Positions 5,777 to 13,524 of a stretch of 25,133 bases of DNA are shown piece by piece (positions within the stretch are counted from its first letter, which is position 1; the number at the start of each line of letters is the position of its first letter). The stretch comes from JACCQS01 sp050999295 (GTDB lineage: Bacteria; Actinomycetota; Actinomycetes; Mycobacteriales; Geodermatophilaceae): NCBI GenBank assembly GCA_050999295.1, contig JBPCPI010000124.1, positions 1 to 25,133 on the forward strand. The letters run 5' to 3'. Both the position numbers and the translations under genes were made by a program. A model generated the notes under the pieces. The model saw only the letters and a list, made by a program, of their open reading frames with translations. It did no database searches and was not told the origin of the DNA.

Positions 5777-6703
5777 TTGCCCCGCACGTCTGCGTCGTCC
5801 GACTGGGACGACGACCCTCGCACCATCCGCAGCGGCCGCCGTTCCCCTTGGGACGACGGCGAACCCCGGCACCGCCGTACTCCCAGCCTTGCCGAAGAAC
5901 CCGACGGACCGCCCGAAGGATCACGGTGGTCCACCTGGGACGACATCGGAATCCCGCACGGACCGGAGCCGCATCCGGACTGGGTGATCACCGCGCTCGG
6001 CGCCATCGACTACGAACTCGGTGTACTGAAGACCGGGAAGGAAGCCGACGTCCATCTCGTCGAGCGATCCGTGCCCGGCACCGACATCGGCACGCTGATG
6101 GCCGCCAAGCGGTACCGCAGCAGCGAACATCGGATGTTCCACCGCGACTCCGGCTACGTGGAAGGCCGCCGCGTACGCCGCAGCCGCGAGACCCGCGCGA
6201 TGGCCAACCGCACCAGCTTCGGCCGCGAGGTCCTGGCCGGGCAGTGGGCCGTCGCCGAGTTCAACGTGCTCTCGATGATGTGGCAGGCCGGAGCGCCGGT
6301 GCCGTACCCGGTGCAGCTCGATGGGACCGAGATCCTGCTCGAGTTCATCGGCGATCCTGACGGCACAGCGGCCCCACGGCTCGCCCAGTTCCGAGGCAGC
6401 GACGCCGAGCTGCACGACCTCTGGAACCAGTGCGTCGACGTCATGTGCCTGCTGGCCGCGGCCGGCTACGCGCACGGCGACCTCTCGGCGTACAACCTCC
6501 TTGTCCACAATGGACGGTTGGTCGTCATCGACGTGCCGCAGGCGATCGACATCGTCGCGAACCCGCGCGGGACCGAGTTTCTGCGCCGGGACGCGGAGAA
6601 CGTCTGCCGCTGGTTCAGCAGCCACGGGGTCGCCGCCGACGCCGCGGACCTGACCGTGCGACTGCTCGACGAAGCGAGAATGCTCCAGGCTCCGCACCCA
6701 TGA
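5777..6703 (+). CDS. RIO-type atypical serine/threonine kinase (308 aa)
   Basis: The first 65 residues are acidic, Trp- and Asp-rich and probably disordered. A RIO kinase domain follows: P-loop region KTGKEADVHLVE (86-97), ATP-anchoring Lys111 in MAAKRY, catalytic loop HGDLSAYNLLV (233-243, Asp235 and Asn240), and metal-binding VIDVPQAIDI (250-259, Asp252). All key residues are present, so it should be an active kinase or ATPase. Eukaryotic and archaeal RIO1 proteins act in small-subunit ribosome maturation; the role of bacterial forms is not established. The TTG start at 5777 is supported by AAGGAG 7 bases upstream and no better ATG nearby. Its TGA stop lies inside the 5' arm of the terminator stem-loop. 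It appears to be transcribed alone. Confidence 0.88.
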   Translation: MPRTSASSDWDDDPRTIRSGRRSPWDDGEPRHRRTPSLAEEPDGPPEGSRWSTWDDIGIPHGPEPHPDWVITALGAIDYELGVLKTGKEADVHLVERSVPGTDIGTLMAAKRYRSSEHRMFHRDSGYVEGRRVRRSRETRAMANRTSFGREVLAGQWAVAEFNVLSMMWQAGAPVPYPVQLDGTEILLEFIGDPDGTAAPRLAQFRGSDAELHDLWNQCVDVMCLLAAAGYAHGDLSAYNLLVHNGRLVVIDVPQAIDIVANPRGTEFLRRDAENVCRWFSSHGVAADAADLTVRLLDEARMLQAPHP

Positions 6704-6752
6704 TCATGAGGCGGACGGAGCCGCGTGTCGCGGCGTGTCCGCCTCATGATCA
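6701..6752. terminator. Long perfect stem-loop between convergent genes
   Basis: A perfect 16-bp inverted repeat (arm TGATCATGAGGCGGAC at 6701-6716, complement at 6737-6752) encloses a second 6-bp stem (GCCGCG 6720-6725 with CGCGGC 6729-6734). It lies between the convergent RIO kinase and MerR genes and has no T-tract, as is common in actinobacteria. It probably works as a terminator for both strands. The kinase TGA stop is the first three bases of the arm. Confidence 0.75.
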
Positions 6753-6763
6753 AGGAGCCGACG

Positions 6764-7504
6764 CTAGAGGTTGCGCTCGGCGTACACCTTCATCGCGTCA
6801 CGGATGAAGAACGCCGCACCCTCGGCGTACTGGTCGTAGTTCGCCGCGAACCGCGGATCGTCGACGTACATCTGCCCGAGGTTGACGTACGCCTCACGGT
6901 CGGGCGTCCACGCGTGCGAGACCCACCGGTAGTGACGCGTCACGAGTGCCTGGACGTCGTCCCCGCCCGGATCGGCGCCGGCCACAACAGCCGCCGCCAG
7001 ACCCCGCGCGATCTGCTCCTGCTCGACATGGTGCGCGAGCTGGCCGTCCTTGCCGAGGGAATCCCACCAGCGGTTCCCCCTGTCCCAGGCGTCACGACCC
7101 CAGTGTTCGACGACCTCGGCCTCGTACTGGCTGTTGTCGAATCCGTCGAGAACTTCTTCTGCCATCAGTTGTTCACCTCCTTCCGTTTTCCGAAGCGTCG
7201 TTCGCACCGATTCGATCTGCCGCCCGATCCGCTGCTGCTCCTTCTCGAGCAGTTGCAGGTGGACGCGTAGCGCAGCCGCCGGTTCCTGCGCGCCGGCGAG
7301 GACGTCGGCGATGGCCGGCAGGCCGACACCGAGCTCACGCAGCAGCAAGATGCGCTGCAGCCGCAGCAGCGAGGCCTCGTCGTAGTAGCGGTATCCGTTA
7401 TGTCCGACCCGGCTAGGCTTCAGCAACCCGCGATGCCCGTAGTGGCGCAACGTGCGGCTGGTCGTGCCCGCGATCCGCGCCAGGTCCTGGATTGACCACT
7501 CCAT
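6764..7504 (-). CDS. MerR-family regulator with TipAS-like drug-binding domain (246 aa)
   Basis: Residues 1-70 form the MerR winged helix (MEWSIQDLARIAGTTSRTLR, then HYGHRGLLKPSR and GYRYYDEASLLRLQRI). A long coiled linker helix follows (about 90-125, QLLEKEQQRIGRQIESVRTT). The C-terminal half (about 135-246, with EHWGRDAWDRGNRWWDS and YVNLGQMYVDDPRFAANYD) matches the TipAS domain, which in TipAL of Streptomyces captures thiopeptide antibiotics; other members sense diverse ligands. Start at the ATG at 7504, after GAGAGGAG. The in-frame upstream extension would run through the operator and is rejected. It is divergent from the alcohol dehydrogenase operon, its most likely target besides itself. 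The ligand is unknown. Confidence 0.88.
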   Translation of the reverse strand: MEWSIQDLARIAGTTSRTLRHYGHRGLLKPSRVGHNGYRYYDEASLLRLQRILLLRELGVGLPAIADVLAGAQEPAAALRVHLQLLEKEQQRIGRQIESVRTTLRKTEGGEQLMAEEVLDGFDNSQYEAEVVEHWGRDAWDRGNRWWDSLGKDGQLAHHVEQEQIARGLAAAVVAGADPGGDDVQALVTRHYRWVSHAWTPDREAYVNLGQMYVDDPRFAANYDQYAEGAAFFIRDAMKVYAERNL

Positions 7505-7554
7505 CGCGCGGACTCCTCTCGAGAGATCTTCGGTACCGAGACGAACCATAAAAG

Positions 7555-7569
7555 TTGACGCAGCGTCAA
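7555..7569. promoter_or_regulatory. Putative MerR operator (TTGACG-N3-CGTCAA)
   Basis: A perfect 6-bp inverted repeat with a 3-base centre (TTGACGCAGCGTCAA) lies 50 bases upstream of the MerR start in the divergent region. Either arm also resembles a -35 box (TTGACG). Overlap of a dyad with a -35 element is how MerR-family activators act on DNA. Its position fits autoregulation and possibly control of the dehydrogenase operon. Confidence 0.6.
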
Positions 7570-7731
7570 GGTCCACCCCTTTCGCCGGTTCATTGCCGGA
7601 CGGGCACTGCGACCACAGGGCGGTCGAGTCCGTGATCATCGAGCGAGCTGTGACCTACCTCCCTGCCCGTGTAGGCCGGTCTCGCGCTGGGTACTCCTCT
7701 GTCTGCACCGCTACCGCAGAAATGAGGAACC

Positions 7732-8922
7732 ATGAAGGCATTGACATGGCACGGCAAGCGCGACGTACGAGTCGAAACCGCACCCGACCCGAGGATCGAA
7801 GAGTCCACCGACGCGATCATCAAGGTGACGTCGACGGCGATCTGCGGCTCCGACCTGCACCTCTACGAAGTGCTGGGCGCGTATCTGACACCGGGCGACA
7901 TCCTCGGCCACGAGCCGATGGGGATCGTCGAGGAGGTCGGCTCCGACGTCACGCACATCTCCCCCGGTGACCGTGTCGTGATCCCCTTCAACATCTCTTG
8001 CGGCCAGTGCTGGATGTGCAGCCGCAAGCTGTTCGCGCAGTGTGAGACGACGCAGGTCCGTGCCCAGGGCAAGGGTGCGGCGTTGCTCGGGTACACCAGC
8101 CTGTACGGCGCCGTCCCGGGCGGGCAGGCGGAGTACCTGCGGGTGCCGCAGGCGCATTTCGGGCCGATCAAGGTCCCCTCCGATCACGCCGACGAGAGAT
8201 TCCTGTACATGTCGGACGTGCTCCCGACGGCATGGCAGGCAGTCCAGTACGCCGACGTACCGGACGGTGGTGCGCTGGCCGTGCTCGGCCTCGGCCCGAT
8301 CGGTCAGATCGCGGTACGCATCGCCCGCCACCTCGGTGTGGAGCGGGTGTTCGCCGTCGACAGCGTTCCGGAACGGCTCGCGCTGGCCGGCCGGCACGGT
8401 GCGGAGCTGGTTGACATGAACGAGCACGAGGATGTCGCTGCTGCCCTACTCGAACTCACCGCCGGCCGCGGTCCCGACAGCGTCATCGACGCGGTCGGCA
8501 TGGAAGCCCACGGAGGCGTCCAGTCCGCGGTGGGCAAGGTCGCCCAGGCGGCGGTCGGCCTGCTTCCCGACGCCGTGGCTCGTCCGTTGACGGACAAGTT
8601 CGCGATCGACCGGGTGGCCGCGCTGCATACGGCCATGAAGGCCTGCCGCCGTGGTGGCACGGTGTCGATCAGCGGGGTTTACGGCGGCGAGATCGAACCG
8701 ATGCCGATGATGGAGATGTTCGACCGCGGGCTGCAGGTCAGGATGGGTCAGGCGCACGTGAAGCGCTGGATCGACGACATCCTGCCCCTCCTCGTCGACG
8801 ATGACGTCCTCGGCGTGGAGGACCTCGCCACGCACAAGGTGCCGCTGGGCGACGCGCCGCACATGTACGAGATCTTCCAGAAGAAGGAAGACGACTGCAT
8901 CAAGGTCGTCCTCAAGCCGTGA
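7732..8922 (+). CDS. Zinc-dependent alcohol dehydrogenase, formaldehyde dehydrogenase-like (396 aa)
   Basis: A medium-chain dehydrogenase. Catalytic zinc ligands are Cys38 (ICGSDLH), His60-Glu61 (GHEPMG) and probably Asp162 (YMSDVLPTAW). Structural zinc ligands are Cys90, Cys93, Cys96 and Cys104. The NAD(P)-binding motif is GLGPIG (186-191). The length and the inserted segment around 270-300 resemble glutathione-independent formaldehyde dehydrogenase-type enzymes rather than simple alcohol dehydrogenases. It should oxidise an alcohol or hydrated aldehyde in the cytosol; the substrate cannot be read from sequence. Start at the ATG with GAGG just upstream. The stop overlaps the next gene's GTG start by 4 bases (GTGA), so the two are translationally coupled. 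It is probably controlled by the divergent MerR regulator. Confidence 0.88.
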   Translation: MKALTWHGKRDVRVETAPDPRIEESTDAIIKVTSTAICGSDLHLYEVLGAYLTPGDILGHEPMGIVEEVGSDVTHISPGDRVVIPFNISCGQCWMCSRKLFAQCETTQVRAQGKGAALLGYTSLYGAVPGGQAEYLRVPQAHFGPIKVPSDHADERFLYMSDVLPTAWQAVQYADVPDGGALAVLGLGPIGQIAVRIARHLGVERVFAVDSVPERLALAGRHGAELVDMNEHEDVAAALLELTAGRGPDSVIDAVGMEAHGGVQSAVGKVAQAAVGLLPDAVARPLTDKFAIDRVAALHTAMKACRRGGTVSISGVYGGEIEPMPMMEMFDRGLQVRMGQAHVKRWIDDILPLLVDDDVLGVEDLATHKVPLGDAPHMYEIFQKKEDDCIKVVLKP

Positions 8923-9818
8923 CGGACGCTCCGTTGGTGGTCCTCATCACGGGCGCCTCCAGCGGAATCGGCCGGGCGAGCGCCATCAGGTTCGCCGGCC
9001 AGGGCGCCCGTCTGGTGCTGCTGTCCCGCTCGCCGGAGGCACTGGCCGAGGTGCAAGCTGAGTGCGTCCGGGCAGGCGCGGGCGACATCCTGATCGCAGT
9101 GGCCGATGTCGGCCGCCATGAGCAGGTCGAGTCCGCGTTGGCCCGTGCCCTGGAGACCTTCGGCGCCGTGGATGTCTGCGTGCACGCCGCCGCGGTCGCC
9201 GCCTACGGCCGGTTGGAGGACATCCCGGTCGAGGTGTTCGACCGGGTCATCGACACGAACATCAAGGGCACTGTCCACGTCAGCCGGGTCGTGCTCGAGC
9301 ACTTCCGCGACCGTGAGATGGGGACGCTGATCCTCGTCGGCTCCCTCCTCGGGCGGATCTCGGCGCCGTTCATGTCGCCGTACGGCGTGAGCAAGTGGGC
9401 CATCCGCGGACTGGCCCGGACGCTGAAGCTGGAAGCCCACGACCTGCCCCACGTGCATGTGTGTGAGGTCTGGCCGGGTGGGGTGAACACGCCGGTCTAC
9501 CAGCAGAGCGCGAACTACGCCGGTCGCGTCGGTCGGCCACCGCCCCCGGTGGTGACCCCGGAGAGAGTGGCAGCCGCGATCGACCGGGTCGTTCGGCGTC
9601 CCCACGCGCGCACCGGGGTCGGCTGGGCAAACCCCCTCATGATCTTCGGTTTCGGCGCCCTGCCGGGCGTGTACGACGCCCTCGTCGTTCCGATGATGAA
9701 GCGACTGGGCATCAGCCGGGAGCCGGTCGACCCGCACCCGGGCAACGTCTTTGCCCCCCAGCCCGACCTGGAGGGCACCCACGGCCCCTGGCACGGGCCG
9801 CTTGGCCTTCGGCGCTGA
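8919..9818 (+). CDS. Short-chain dehydrogenase/reductase (299 aa)
   Basis: A classical SDR: nucleotide motif TGASSGIG near residues 11-18, catalytic Ser in GSLLGRI, and active-site YGVSK. The protein is longer than a minimal SDR (about 250), with a hydrophobic C-terminal tail (FGFGALPGVYDALVVPMMKR) that may contact the membrane. The GTG start overlaps the dehydrogenase stop codon, so it belongs to the same operon. The expected reaction is NAD(P)-dependent oxidation or reduction of a hydroxyl or carbonyl group. The tight coupling suggests that it works on the same compound as the zinc dehydrogenase, but the substrate is not known. Confidence 0.87.
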   Translation: MTDAPLVVLITGASSGIGRASAIRFAGQGARLVLLSRSPEALAEVQAECVRAGAGDILIAVADVGRHEQVESALARALETFGAVDVCVHAAAVAAYGRLEDIPVEVFDRVIDTNIKGTVHVSRVVLEHFRDREMGTLILVGSLLGRISAPFMSPYGVSKWAIRGLARTLKLEAHDLPHVHVCEVWPGGVNTPVYQQSANYAGRVGRPPPPVVTPERVAAAIDRVVRRPHARTGVGWANPLMIFGFGALPGVYDALVVPMMKRLGISREPVDPHPGNVFAPQPDLEGTHGPWHGPLGLRR

Positions 9819-9879
9819 TGAGGACGAGCTTGGACCGGCAACGGGCTTAGAACCATCGGTCAGCGGGCATGGCAATGGC

Positions 9880-10716
9880 ATGACAACAGTTCTCTTGACC
9901 GGTGCGTCCAGCGGTATCGGTGCCGCCACCGCACTCGCCCTCGACGAGGCCGGCATGACGGTTTTCGCAGGCTTCCGCGATCCGGACGACGCCGTACCGC
10001 TGCAGAAGGGCGCATCGCAGCGACTGCACGTGATCACCCTCGACGTCACCGACGCGGACTCGATCGCGGCCGCGACGACCATGCTGGAGGAGCGGCTCGG
10101 TGACGCAGGCCTCGACGCCGTCGTCAACAATGCCGGAGCGGGCATCCCCGGCCCGCTGGAGATCCTTCCCATCGACCAGCTGCGCGAGCAGCTCGAGGTC
10201 AACGTGATCGGTCAGGTCGCCGTCACGCAGGCGGTGCTCCCGCTGCTGCGCCGCGCCGGCGGCCGGGTGATCTTCGTCGGCTCGATCGGCGGGAAGGTCG
10301 CCGTCCAGTTCGCCGGGCCGTACCACGCCTCCAAGTACGCGATGGAGGCGATCGCGGACAGCTGGCGCCAGGAACTCGAACCCGACGGCATCGCGGTGTC
10401 GCTCATCGAGCCGGGTCCCATCGCCACCCCGATCTGGGCGAAGGCCGCTGAGCGGATCGACAAGCTGCTCGCCACCGCATCACCGCAGACGGCGCGCTAC
10501 ACCGACCGGCTGCGTTCCTTCCAGGAGACGCTGCGCTCGCAGGGCAAGAGCGGATCCTCGCCCGCCGAGGTGGCCGAGACGATCGAGCGGGCCATCACAG
10601 CGGAGAAGCCCTCCAGCCGGTACGCCGTCGGCGCCGACGCGAAGCTCCTGAGCGCCGTCCGGCCGCTGATTCCCGACAAGCTGCTCGACGCCGTGGGCAA
10701 GCGCCTCGCCCGCTGA
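9880..10716 (+). CDS. Short-chain dehydrogenase/reductase (278 aa)
   Basis: A second SDR, starting MTTVLLTGASSGIGAATALA, with NNAGAG in the cofactor site, catalytic Ser in VGSIGGK and the active pair in YHASK. The C-terminal part (SSRYAVGADAKLLSAVRPLI) is like SDRs that act on lipids or steroid-type alcohols, but this is a weak hint. The ATG at 9880 is chosen because the glycine motif then begins at residue 8. The longer in-frame extension to 9751 overlaps the previous gene and is not conserved-looking. No strong ribosome site is visible. It lies 61 bases after the first SDR on the same strand and is probably the third gene of the operon. The SDRs share only family motifs, so this is not an obvious recent tandem copy. 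Confidence 0.85.
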   Translation: MTTVLLTGASSGIGAATALALDEAGMTVFAGFRDPDDAVPLQKGASQRLHVITLDVTDADSIAAATTMLEERLGDAGLDAVVNNAGAGIPGPLEILPIDQLREQLEVNVIGQVAVTQAVLPLLRRAGGRVIFVGSIGGKVAVQFAGPYHASKYAMEAIADSWRQELEPDGIAVSLIEPGPIATPIWAKAAERIDKLLATASPQTARYTDRLRSFQETLRSQGKSGSSPAEVAETIERAITAEKPSSRYAVGADAKLLSAVRPLIPDKLLDAVGKRLAR

Positions 10717-10919
10717 CACCCGGCTCTGGGCGGCGAACTCCCAACCCCGCGCCCAATCCGCCGCCCCCTCCCCGCGACCCAACCCGCCGCCCTCCCCCGT
10801 GATCAAGGACTTTTGGACACACCGAGTCGGGCGTTTCCGGACATTCCGGGCCACGCATCTTCATGATCGCCGGGGGGAGGTAGGGCGGCGGGGCGGGTGC
10901 GGAGGCCCTGTGGCCCGGG
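10717..10919. other. Intergenic region between convergent genes
   Basis: About 200 bases separate the convergent SDR and TetR genes. The outer parts are plain GC-rich, C-runs on the left and G-runs on the right, without an open frame that looks coding. The centre holds the dyad-bearing element at 10800-10868. Confidence 0.5.
10800..10868. repeat. Dyad-rich intergenic element with TGATCA-type ends
   Basis: The element begins TGATCAAGGA and ends TCTTCATGATCG, so its ends pair imperfectly. Inside are the near-palindrome CCGAGTCGGG (10822-10831) and a small hairpin CCGGA-CAT-TCCGG. Its base composition is less GC-rich than the flanks. It sits between convergent genes like the stem-loop at 6701-6752, which also has TGATCATG ends. 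A bidirectional terminator or a dispersed intergenic repeat is likely. Confidence 0.45.
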
Positions 10920-11501
10920 CTAGCGCGGGCTGGGGCCGATCGGCTGGGTCAGGAGATGGCTCAGTACGGGGGTGAGGGCCGCGATCAGGGTGTCGGCGTC
11001 GAGTGCGACAACCGGGGGCAGCCGCAGGATGTAGCGGGTGAGCGCGAGACCCAGCAGCTGACTGCTGATCATGCCGGCACGTACGTCACTGTCCGCGGCG
11101 TCGTTCGTGAGCGCGCGGACGAGACCCACCACCTGCTGACCGAACACGGCCCGCATCCGTTCGGCCGCGGCGGCGTTGGTGACCGCGGACCGGAGCAGGA
11201 CCATGATCGCCTCGTCGGCCAGATCGCCTTCCCAACGGTCGACGAAGTGCCTGGCCAGGATCGCGGCAACCTCCGCCACCGACACGCCGGTCAGGTCGGG
11301 CAGGTGCAGGTCGATGTCCACCGCCGCGCCGAGCAGGCTCTCCTTGCTCTGGTAGTAGCGCATGACCATCGACGGGTCCACGCCGGCAGCCGCGGCGACG
11401 GACCGGATGGTCGTCCGCTCGTACCCGTCGTTGGTGAACTGCTGCCTGGCCGCGGCCAGGATGGCGTCCCTGGCTGGTTGTGAGCGCGTGGTGAAAGCCA
11501 T
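10920..11501 (-). CDS. TetR-family transcriptional regulator (193 aa)
   Basis: The N-terminal helix-turn-helix is typical: RDAILAAARQQFTNDGYERT, then TTIRSVAAAAGVDPSMVMRY with YQSKESLL. The C-terminal helical domain is about 130 residues (FVDRWEGDLADEAIMVLLRS onward) with an actinobacterial TetR pattern. Length is normal for the family. ATG start at 11501; the ribosome site is weak. A 14-bp split palindrome 14 bases upstream is its likely operator, so it is probably autoregulated. The neighbouring SDR operon converges on it and the MFS gene lies upstream on the same strand beyond a gene remnant, so the target gene and ligand are not clear. Confidence 0.87.
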   Translation of the reverse strand: MAFTTRSQPARDAILAAARQQFTNDGYERTTIRSVAAAAGVDPSMVMRYYQSKESLLGAAVDIDLHLPDLTGVSVAEVAAILARHFVDRWEGDLADEAIMVLLRSAVTNAAAAERMRAVFGQQVVGLVRALTNDAADSDVRAGMISSQLLGLALTRYILRLPPVVALDADTLIAALTPVLSHLLTQPIGPSPR

Positions 11502-11514
11502 TGCTGGAGCCTAG

Positions 11515-11532
11515 TGCCAACGGACGTTGTCA
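11515..11532. promoter_or_regulatory. Putative TetR operator
   Basis: TGNCAACG-GA-CGTTGNCA forms a palindrome that is perfect except for one unpaired position in each arm. It lies directly upstream of the TetR start and overlaps a -35-like TTGACA on the minus strand (11533-11528). Position and symmetry are as expected for TetR autoregulation. Confidence 0.6.
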
Positions 11533-11552
11533 AACTACAGGAACAGAGGGCG

Positions 11553-11654
11553 ATGGAGAAACACATCTCGTCGATCCTCGGCAAGCTCGGGTTGCCGCCG
11601 TCGGGCGACGACCACCGCCGGGTGATTGCGGTGCTGACGTGGCTGGAGGCATGA
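11553..11654 (+). pseudogene. Remnant of a LuxR/NarL-type response regulator C-terminus
   Basis: A 33-codon frame, MEKHISSILGKLGLPPSGDD followed by HRRVIAVLTWLEA, is the very end of the LuxR-type DNA-binding domain of NarL/FixJ response regulators. The usual form is VEKHISSIFxKLGLPPSxxDHRRVLAVL, which runs through the recognition helix to the C-terminus. The receiver domain and the first helices of the HTH are missing; upstream in the same frame the sequence no longer matches, and the TetR operator lies there. The homology begins within one or two codons of the ATG, so this is a deletion or rearrangement scar rather than a designed short gene. A purine-rich stretch (AGAGGG) precedes the ATG, but a stable product is doubtful. 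Confidence 0.72.
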
Positions 11655-11670
11655 AAGCGGCCACCCGTAG

Positions 11671-12918
11671 CTAGACCGTCACCGGCTGGTCCGTCGACGA
11701 ACGACGGTGTTGGCGGCTCCGGAGACGCAGCGCCAAGGCGGCAGCCGTCAGGTACAGGACGCCCTGCACCTGCAGGGCGATGGTGAGCCCGCTGCCGGTG
11801 CCGACGAGACCGGACAGCAGCATCCCCACGGCCTGTACACCGCCATACACGGCGAAGAAGGTGCTGATGACACGGCCTCTGGCGCCCTCGGGTGCGTGCA
11901 TCTGCAGCACCGTGAGCAGGCCGGTCATCGACGCGAGACCGGGCACCCCGGCGGCGATGAAGAGGCCGACGTACAGGCCGAACGCGGTGGTCAGCGCCGT
12001 CGCGTTCCAGGTGACGAGCGACAGGGCACCGAAGGCTGCCAACGACACCGCGATCAGACGCTCCTCCTCCCAGCGCTTGATCACCAAGCCGAGGAGCGCC
12101 CCGCCGGCGAGAGCTCCGATCGCCTGCACGCCGCGTAGGGTGCCGACGTCCGCCTCGGTGCCGCCGAGATCGCGTACGACGAACAGCACGAAGAGCACGA
12201 CGAAGGCGCCCCGAGCCAGGGCCATGCAGACCACCACGCCCATCGTCCGACGCAGTACCGGCGTCCTGAACACGACCGCCAGTCCCTCCCCCCAGTCGGC
12301 CAGGAGCCGCACAGGAGCCGCCGGCTCAGGCCGAACGGCCCGGGCCGGGCGCCCCACCTTCCAGCCGAAGAGCGCCGCTGCCGCGACGAACGTGGCGGTG
12401 TCGGCGACGAGGACGCCGTCGATGCCGGTGAGGCCGAGCGTGAGCCCGCCCAGCGGGGCACCGAGGAGGCGGGCAAGGCTGGACAGGATGCCGGTCAGCT
12501 GATTGACAGTCATCAGGTCGGTGACGGGCACGAGGGACGCTGCGGTGACGGTTCGGCAGGGTTCGATCACGGTGCCCAGTACTGACTCCGCGACGACGAC
12601 CGCGTAGACGAGCCAGAGGTCGTCGGCGGACTGGACGAGGAGGAGCGGCAGCAGCAGGACGGCTTGCAACGCCGCCACGGTGGCCATCAGCCGCCACGGC
12701 TCGAAGCGGTCGACCAGCACCCCCGCGAGCGGGCCGATCACGACGGTCGGCACCAGCTCGAGCACGAACACGGTGGCGGTGACGAGCGGCGACCCGGTCA
12801 GCTGCAACACGAATAGCGGAAGGGCGATGAACAGCATCCAGTCGCCGATCTCCGACAGCAGGCCGGCCGCCCCGAGTCGGGCGACTCCCGGCCGCTTCAG
12901 GATCGCGAACATGCTCAT
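11671..12918 (-). CDS. MFS transporter (415 aa)
   Basis: A major-facilitator protein with about 10-12 hydrophobic segments. It starts MSMFAILKRPGVARLGAAGL, followed by SEIGDWMLFIALPLFVLQLT, and has the loop motif GPLAGVLVDRFEPWRLM between helices 2 and 3. The SEIGDWM-type start and the overall length are typical of the enterobactin/macrolide-exporter-like MFS branch, so efflux of a small toxic compound is a fair guess. The start ATG at 12918 overlaps the TGA of the ArsR-like gene (ATGA), so the two genes are coupled and the regulator probably controls this pump. In-frame codons further upstream lie within the regulator and are not used. Substrate unknown. Confidence 0.88.
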   Translation of the reverse strand: MSMFAILKRPGVARLGAAGLLSEIGDWMLFIALPLFVLQLTGSPLVTATVFVLELVPTVVIGPLAGVLVDRFEPWRLMATVAALQAVLLLPLLLVQSADDLWLVYAVVVAESVLGTVIEPCRTVTAASLVPVTDLMTVNQLTGILSSLARLLGAPLGGLTLGLTGIDGVLVADTATFVAAAALFGWKVGRPARAVRPEPAAPVRLLADWGEGLAVVFRTPVLRRTMGVVVCMALARGAFVVLFVLFVVRDLGGTEADVGTLRGVQAIGALAGGALLGLVIKRWEEERLIAVSLAAFGALSLVTWNATALTTAFGLYVGLFIAAGVPGLASMTGLLTVLQMHAPEGARGRVISTFFAVYGGVQAVGMLLSGLVGTGSGLTIALQVQGVLYLTAAALALRLRSRQHRRSSTDQPVTV

Positions 12919-13514
12919 GAGGGATCCCCGTACACGTCCGGGTTGAGGAACGCCCGGAGCGTGACGTGTACGACTGCGCTGCTCTCGGGGGCGTCGCTGC
13001 GGATCGGCCGGACATAGGGCCGGATCAGGGCGTCGACGGCACCGATCAACGCCTGCAGCTCGACCGGGGTCAGCTGCAGCGCATACGAGCTCGCGCCGGA
13101 TGCCTCGGTCCACTCCTCCGGGAGCAGCTCGCGCCGGGCCATGTACCTCCCGAACAGCTCGTCAGCGTGCTGCGTCGACATCACAGCCAGCGCCGCCGCG
13201 GCGACCTTCGCGGCCGGGCCGGGCTCGCCGGAGAAGTCGAAACCCACGGCCGCGGCCTGCCACGGCCTCGTGCGCGCGTCCCTGGCCGAGCCCTGCTCCG
13301 CCGGCTCGACGAGACCGACCTTCGCCAGCGCCCGCAGGTGCCACGAGCAGTTCGAGGCCGTCTCCTCCACCACCGCGGCGCACTGGCTCGCGGTCTGCGG
13401 GCCGGCGGCGAGCAGGTGGTTCAGCAGCGCGAACCGTGCAGGTACGGCGAGCGCGGCCAGCGCCTCGTTACCGACGACGAGACGAGGTGGCAGTCGATCT
13501 GGCGTCGTCGGCAT
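12915..13514 (-). CDS. ArsR-like winged-helix regulator (199 aa)
   Basis: The N-terminal winged helix (ALAVPARFALLNHLLAAGPQ, then TASQCAAVVEETASNCSWHL with RALAKVGLVEPAE) belongs to the ArsR/helix_turn_helix_5 group. The extra C-terminal half (about 110-199) with helical segments is typical of long actinobacterial versions of unknown ligand. Cys45 and Cys56 lie in the DNA-binding helices but do not form a recognised ArsR metal motif, so a metal ligand is not supported. ATG start at 13514. The last codon overlaps the MFS start, which makes it the likely local repressor of the MFS pump. A long perfect dyad begins about 10 bases upstream of the start, with TTGACA at -35 spacing. Confidence 0.87.
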   Translation of the reverse strand: MPTTPDRLPPRLVVGNEALAALAVPARFALLNHLLAAGPQTASQCAAVVEETASNCSWHLRALAKVGLVEPAEQGSARDARTRPWQAAAVGFDFSGEPGPAAKVAAAALAVMSTQHADELFGRYMARRELLPEEWTEASGASSYALQLTPVELQALIGAVDALIRPYVRPIRSDAPESSAVVHVTLRAFLNPDVYGDPS

Positions 13515-13524
13515 GCTGGACTCC

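Noticed and set aside
8748..10202. 484-codon minus-strand frame opposite the two SDR genes
   Set aside because: It is antisense to clear SDR motifs on the plus strand and has Ser/Ala/Asp-rich shadow composition.
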